Shown here in pieces: positions 21,458-24,370 of a stretch of DNA of 24,370 nt. The notes below the pieces were generated by a model, which saw only the letters and a program-made list of their open reading frames with translations, made no database searches and was not told the DNA's origin. The stretch spans positions 1 to 24,370 of the forward strand of contig JBBSLT010000017.1 of assembly GCA_038233555.1 (NCBI GenBank), in the 5' to 3' direction. Position numbers and translations under genes: made by a program. Origin of the DNA: JADDRA01 sp038233555 (lineage in GTDB: Bacteria > Actinomycetota > Acidimicrobiia > Acidimicrobiales > CADCSY01). How positions within the stretch are numbered: the first letter of the stretch is position 1; each line of letters opens with the position of its first letter.

Positions 21458-22152
21458 CAGTTGACCTCCCCGGTGGTCGGCAGCGTCTCTCGGGTGAAGA
21501 CGACCCAGTCGCTGCACAACACGTCGTAGGCGTTGAGCTCACCGGCGGCCAAGGTGTGGACCGTGGGCAGGTTGCGGAAGCTCTTGCGGGCCAGCCCATC
21601 GTCGGGGCCCAACACCACCAACACCCGCCCAAAGACACCGAGGGCGACCAAGGCGGCCTGGGCAGCCTTGGTGTTCGGAGCGTCGAAGTTCCAGCCGGCC
21701 ACCACCGCGATGCGCCCGTCAGCAGCCCGGTCTGACAGGGCCGAGACGAGGGCGCCTCGCACCATCTTCTTGGGGGTGCGCTGGCGGTAGGAGCGGGGCT
21801 TGGGGCCGAGGGCGACGCCACCGCCTCGCCACTGGGGGGAGCGGATGGAACCCTGACGGGCCCGTCCGGTGCCCTTCTGGCGCCAGGGCTTGGCTCCGCC
21901 ACCCCGGGCCTCGCTGCGGGTTTGGGTTGACTGGGTACCCGAGCGGGCTGCGGCCAGCTGCGCCGTCACCACCTGATGCATGAGTGCCACGTTGGGCGTG
22001 GCGCCGAAGTAGGTGGCGTCGAGGCTCACATCACCGGCGCTGGCGCCCGAAGAGTCGTGCACCGTGACGCTCCTTGAGACGGACGCAGCGCCGGTCTCAG
22101 GAGGTGTGCCGGTAATGGTGGTTCCCTCGTCAGTTGGTTCGGCGGTGCTCAC
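21457..22152 (-). CDS. rplD: 50S ribosomal protein L4
   Basis: The 231-aa product begins with GTG 22152, which overlaps the rplC stop as GTGA and has AGGGAGC at a 6-nt spacer. The L4 core is clear: ALMHQVVTAQLAAARSGTQSTQTRSEARGGGAKPWRQKGTGRARQGSIRSPQWRGGGVALGPKPRSY, the extended loop lining the exit tunnel. A Thr/Ser-rich N-terminal extension of about 30 residues precedes it. In E. coli L4 represses its own operon via the leader; a leader hairpin is present here too. Confidence 0.97.
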   Translation of the reverse strand: MSTAEPTDEGTTITGTPPETGAASVSRSVTVHDSSGASAGDVSLDATYFGATPNVALMHQVVTAQLAAARSGTQSTQTRSEARGGGAKPWRQKGTGRARQGSIRSPQWRGGGVALGPKPRSYRQRTPKKMVRGALVSALSDRAADGRIAVVAGWNFDAPNTKAAQAALVALGVFGRVLVVLGPDDGLARKSFRNLPTVHTLAAGELNAYDVLCSDWVVFTRETLPTTGEVN

Positions 22153-22793
22153 GACGAAGCTCCCTTGATGGCGTTCCGGAGCAGGACGAGGCCGCCTCGC
22201 GGTCCGGGCACCGATCCCTTCACCAGGATGAGCTCTCGTTCGGCGTCGGAGGAGACCACCTCGAGGTTGAGGGTGGTGACCTTCTCGGCCCCCATCCGGC
22301 CGGCCATGCGGGTGCCCTTGAACACCCGGGCGGGAGTGGCGCACGCACCGATGGCACCGGGGGCACGGTGGACTCGATGCGCTCCATGGGATGCAGGCAG
22401 GCCCTTGAAGTTGTGGCGCTTCATCCCCCCGGCGGTCCCCTTGCCCTTGCTGACGGCGGTGACGTCGATCCGATCACCCGCAGACAGCAGATCGGCACCG
22501 AGCTCCTGGCCGAGCTCATAGCCATTGATGTCGGCCAAGCGCAGCTCCACCAGGCGGACCCCGGGCTCGACCGCCGCCTTGTCGAAGTGCCCGGCCTGGG
22601 GCTTGGTGACCGAACGGACCTTCTTGGTGCCGTAGGTGACCTGCAGGGCGCTGTAGCCGTCGGTGTCAGGCCGCTTGATCTGCACCACTCGGCACGGGCT
22701 GACCTTGAGCACGGTCACGGGCACGACGCGGTTCTGGTCGTCCCAGACCTGGGTCATGCCCACCTTCTCGCCTACCAGTGCCTTGTCGGCCAT
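22149..22793 (-). CDS. rplC: 50S ribosomal protein L3
   Basis: The 214-aa product starts MADKALVGEKVGMTQVWDD at 22793. It has the conserved central segment KGTAGGMKRHNFKGLPASHGAHRVHR and GAIGACATPARVFKGTRMAGRMG. It is the first gene of the ribosomal block in this window; rpsJ, its usual upstream partner, is absent. Ribosome binding is not obvious: a GAGAGA lies 13 nt upstream, and an alternative in-frame ATG at 22805 touches it. Confidence 0.97.
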   Translation of the reverse strand: MADKALVGEKVGMTQVWDDQNRVVPVTVLKVSPCRVVQIKRPDTDGYSALQVTYGTKKVRSVTKPQAGHFDKAAVEPGVRLVELRLADINGYELGQELGADLLSAGDRIDVTAVSKGKGTAGGMKRHNFKGLPASHGAHRVHRAPGAIGACATPARVFKGTRMAGRMGAEKVTTLNLEVVSSDAERELILVKGSVPGPRGGLVLLRNAIKGASS

Positions 22794-22821
22794 CGCACGG
22801 TCCATCTCTCGTAGTTCACGC

Positions 22822-22860
22822 GAACGCTCCGCACGGGATGATCCCCGGCGGAGCGCGTTC
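22822..22860 (-). promoter_or_regulatory. Leader hairpin before rplC
   Basis: CGCTCCGC (22825-22832) pairs with GCGGAGCG (22848-22855), with an inner GGG/CCC stem. Extending outward past a 2-nt bulge adds GAA/TTC, giving an 11-bp stem. On the minus strand it ends about 29 nt before the rplC start, in a leader with no gene. Position is like the S10 leader that L4 binds in E. coli, but I cannot show homology. Confidence 0.55.
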
Positions 22861-22969
22861 TGGGTTCTGCCACGCGGTATCCATGAAGCGGGTATTTCCC
22901 CGCTGGCGGACCGGCGCGGACGTCGATTTCGGAGTAACTGCACCGGCCAGTGCCGGGCGCAAGAGTCCG

Positions 22970-22998
22970 AGCATAGCGCCACCGTCGGGCCGCGACCA
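22970..22998 (-). promoter_or_regulatory. Candidate promoter of the ribosomal-protein block
   Basis: On the minus strand TGGTCG (22993-22998) and TATGCT (22970-22975) are 17 nt apart. The predicted leader to rplC would be about 170 nt and would contain the hairpin at 22822-22860. The -35-like box is poor; the -10-like box is good. Confidence 0.35.
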
Positions 22999-23018
22999 CT
23001 CCTCCTTACTCTGGGGAG

Positions 23019-23414
23019 GTGCGGACCACCCGAGTGCTAGCCCGAGGACTCGCTCGTCGTTGCCCGGTTTGCGGACAGGGTGACCTGTTCACCCGCTGGT
23101 TCACCCTGGCGCAACGCTGCCCCCGATGCAGCTTTCGCTTCGAGCGCATCGAGGGCCACTGGCTCGGCGCCCTCGGGCTAAACACCATCGTCTCGTTCAG
23201 CGTGCTCTTCGTGGTCGTCGTCACCGGCCTGGTCCTGTCACACCCGGACTTCGCCATGGTGCCCCTCGTCGCTGCCGCCTCGATCACCGCCGTGGTGGTC
23301 CCGCTGGCGTTCTACCCGTCCTCCAAGACCATGTGGACCGCCATCGACGTCCTCATGCGCCCTCTGGAACCGGGCGAGGCCGTCGTGCTTGGCGAAGGTA
23401 AAGGCCAGGGCTGA
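23019..23414 (+). CDS. DUF983 family zinc-ribbon membrane protein
   Basis: The 131-aa product has the DUF983 layout: RRCPVCGQGDLFTRWFTLAQRCPRC (two CPxC pairs, a likely zinc ribbon), FRFERIEGHWLGALGLN, then two membrane helices (IVSFSVLFVVVVTGLVL and MVPLVAAASITAVVVPLAFY) and a short tail. Function is unknown. The GTG at 23019 abuts the GGGGAGG ribosome binding site; the next in-frame GTG at 23034 is 14 nt away, so neither start is ideal. It is divergent from rplC, and its last 62 nt overlap the convergent AraC-type gene. Confidence 0.85.
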   Translation: MRTTRVLARGLARRCPVCGQGDLFTRWFTLAQRCPRCSFRFERIEGHWLGALGLNTIVSFSVLFVVVVTGLVLSHPDFAMVPLVAAASITAVVVPLAFYPSSKTMWTAIDVLMRPLEPGEAVVLGEGKGQG

Positions 23415-24273
23415 GGCCGACGACGTCGATGAAGTCCCGACTGAAGTGGGCCTGGTCGTACCAGCCCAGCTCGGCGGCGAGGGTGGACAGATCCACCACG
23501 TCACCGGCGTCGATCCTGGCCACGGCGTCTTGGAGGCGGAAGCGTTGCAACACCCACTTCGGACCTATGCCGACGTAGCGCCGGAACAGGCGCTGCAGGG
23601 TTCGGGGCGACGTGCCGGTGGCCCGGGAGAGCGCTTCGACGGACACGAGCCGGCGATCGGCGAGCATCACGGCAATGACGGCGAGCAGCTCCTCGTAATG
23701 CGGGTCATACTCAGGAACCCGCTCGAGCAGAAAGGCATCGGCCGCTCGGGCCCGATCGACGTCGTCGTCCAAGGCCAGGACGTCCGCCTGCAAGAGGTCG
23801 ACTTCTGCGCCGAAGACGTCGGCTGCCAACACGACATGATCGGTGAGCCGTGCCGCGTCTCCTCCGGCATAGGCGCCGATCCCCCCGGGGCGGAAGCGCA
23901 TCCCGAATGCCCGGCCCTCGCCGGCCAGCAGGATGGCGAAGCGACGGGTGACCACGCCGTGCAGCAAGGAGGCCGGCAAGGCGAAGCCGTGGCGGTCGCC
24001 GGCGCCCGACTCGACGGTGAGATGGGCGGACGGGTGCGTCAACACCTCGGAGGTGTACGTCGCCCCTGCCGGGAGATCCCACGACACCGTCCAGTAGTGC
24101 TCCACCCAGTCACCCAACTCTGCCCGGGGCGCCAGGCGGTCGACCGTGAAGTAGCGCCGGCCTTCGACCGGGCGCAGAATGCCTCGGGCCGTCCCCCCAC
24201 CCGGACGCCGAAGATCCGGCGGCAAGGTCGGCGAGGTTGCCGGCGGACGTGTCGGCTTTGTCCAAGACGCCAC
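23353..24273 (-). CDS. AraC-family transcriptional regulator
   Basis: The product is up to 306 aa. The N-terminal half (about residues 40-200) resembles the DUF6597-type sensor domain seen in many AraC proteins: AELGDWVEHYWTVSWDLP, LTHPSAHLTVESG, GMRFRPGGIGAY. The C-terminal DNA-binding domain has both helix-turn-helix motifs: VSVEALSRATGTSPRTLQRLFRRYVGIGPKW and LSTLAAELGWYDQAHFSRDFIDVVGLSPGLY. Effector and targets are unknown. The GTG at 24273 has no ribosome binding site and leaves only 26 nt to the divergent gene; the first 30 residues look non-conserved, so the real start may be downstream (for example TTG 24225). It could control the divergent VOC gene. Confidence 0.9.
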   Translation of the reverse strand: MASWTKPTRPPATSPTLPPDLRRPGGGTARGILRPVEGRRYFTVDRLAPRAELGDWVEHYWTVSWDLPAGATYTSEVLTHPSAHLTVESGAGDRHGFALPASLLHGVVTRRFAILLAGEGRAFGMRFRPGGIGAYAGGDAARLTDHVVLAADVFGAEVDLLQADVLALDDDVDRARAADAFLLERVPEYDPHYEELLAVIAVMLADRRLVSVEALSRATGTSPRTLQRLFRRYVGIGPKWVLQRFRLQDAVARIDAGDVVDLSTLAAELGWYDQAHFSRDFIDVVGLSPGLYLRQARRPRPVPEGA

Positions 24274-24299
24274 CGGGCCAGCGTAGGGAGGATCCGTCT

Positions 24300-24370
24300 A
24301 TGGAACCTGAAACCGTGACCAGCCCCTCAACCTCGTGGATTCCCGACGACTACACGTCGATCACGCCCTA
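24300..24370 (+). CDS. VOC/PhnB-like protein, N-terminal fragment (cut by window edge)
   Basis: The 23 visible codons from ATG 24300 give MEPETVTSPSTSWIPDDY followed by TSITP. The W-I-P-x-x-Y-x-S-I-T-P pattern is like the start of PhnB/glyoxalase-type VOC proteins, which then run into a conserved VxDAxxAIxFY region not visible here. GGAGG lies 8 nt upstream of the ATG, a strong ribosome binding site. Divergent from the AraC-type regulator. Confidence 0.55.
   Translation, partial: MEPETVTSPSTSWIPDDYTSITP

Noticed and set aside
20426..21529. A 367-codon plus-strand frame opposite rplB and rplW
   Set aside because: Fully antisense to conserved ribosomal genes; composition is typical of a shadow frame.

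Overview
The window is a high-GC chromosomal segment dominated by a ribosomal-protein supercluster read from right to left (minus strand). Gene order, the zinc-binding forms of S14, S4 and L36, the rplQ-truA-rplM-rpsI-glmM-(glmS-like) continuation and the AbiEi/DUF559 gene point to an actinobacterium. An Acidimicrobiia-like lineage is my best guess from gene order and protein flavour, but it is an inference without a search.

Right edge (about 23.0-24.37 kb): a small DUF983 zinc-ribbon membrane protein (+), an AraC-type regulator (-) whose 3' end overlaps it convergently, and the first codons of a VOC/PhnB-like protein (+) divergent from the regulator.

22.8-9.9 kb: S10 and spc clusters in near-canonical order: rplC-rplD-rplW-rplB-rpsS-rplV-rpsC-rplP-rpmC-rpsQ / rplN-rplX-rplE-rpsN-rpsH-rplF-rplR-rpsE-rpmD-rplO-[AbiEi/DUF559 gene]-secY-map. 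Three departures stand out. rpsJ is absent before rplC. adk is absent between secY and map. A nuclease-fold accessory gene, bracketed by two copies of an inverted-repeat motif, sits between rplO and secY. A G-rich 8-bp tandem repeat lies between that gene and secY.

9.8-6.66 kb: alpha cluster infA-rpmJ-rpsM-rpsK-rpsD-rpoA-rplQ. infA appears to need a CTG start to recover its full N-terminus. The cluster is closed by a perfect 14-bp hairpin directly after rplQ.

6.4-0 kb: truA, coupled to a four-helix membrane protein of unknown function, then rplM-rpsI-glmM, a membrane acyltransferase fused to an SGNH domain, and the N-terminus of a GlmS-like enzyme cut by the window edge. GlmM and the GlmS-like protein would supply amino sugar for cell-envelope synthesis, next to an envelope O-acyltransferase.

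Genes are tightly packed: five 1-nt TGATG overlaps and four 4-nt ATGA/GTGA overlaps suggest widespread translational coupling. No rRNA, tRNA, CRISPR array or recognisable transposase was seen. The only accessory candidate with mobile-like features is the AbiEi/DUF559 cassette, and the least conserved parts of the operon are the long C-terminal tails of L22 and S3, which carry short GC palindromes.
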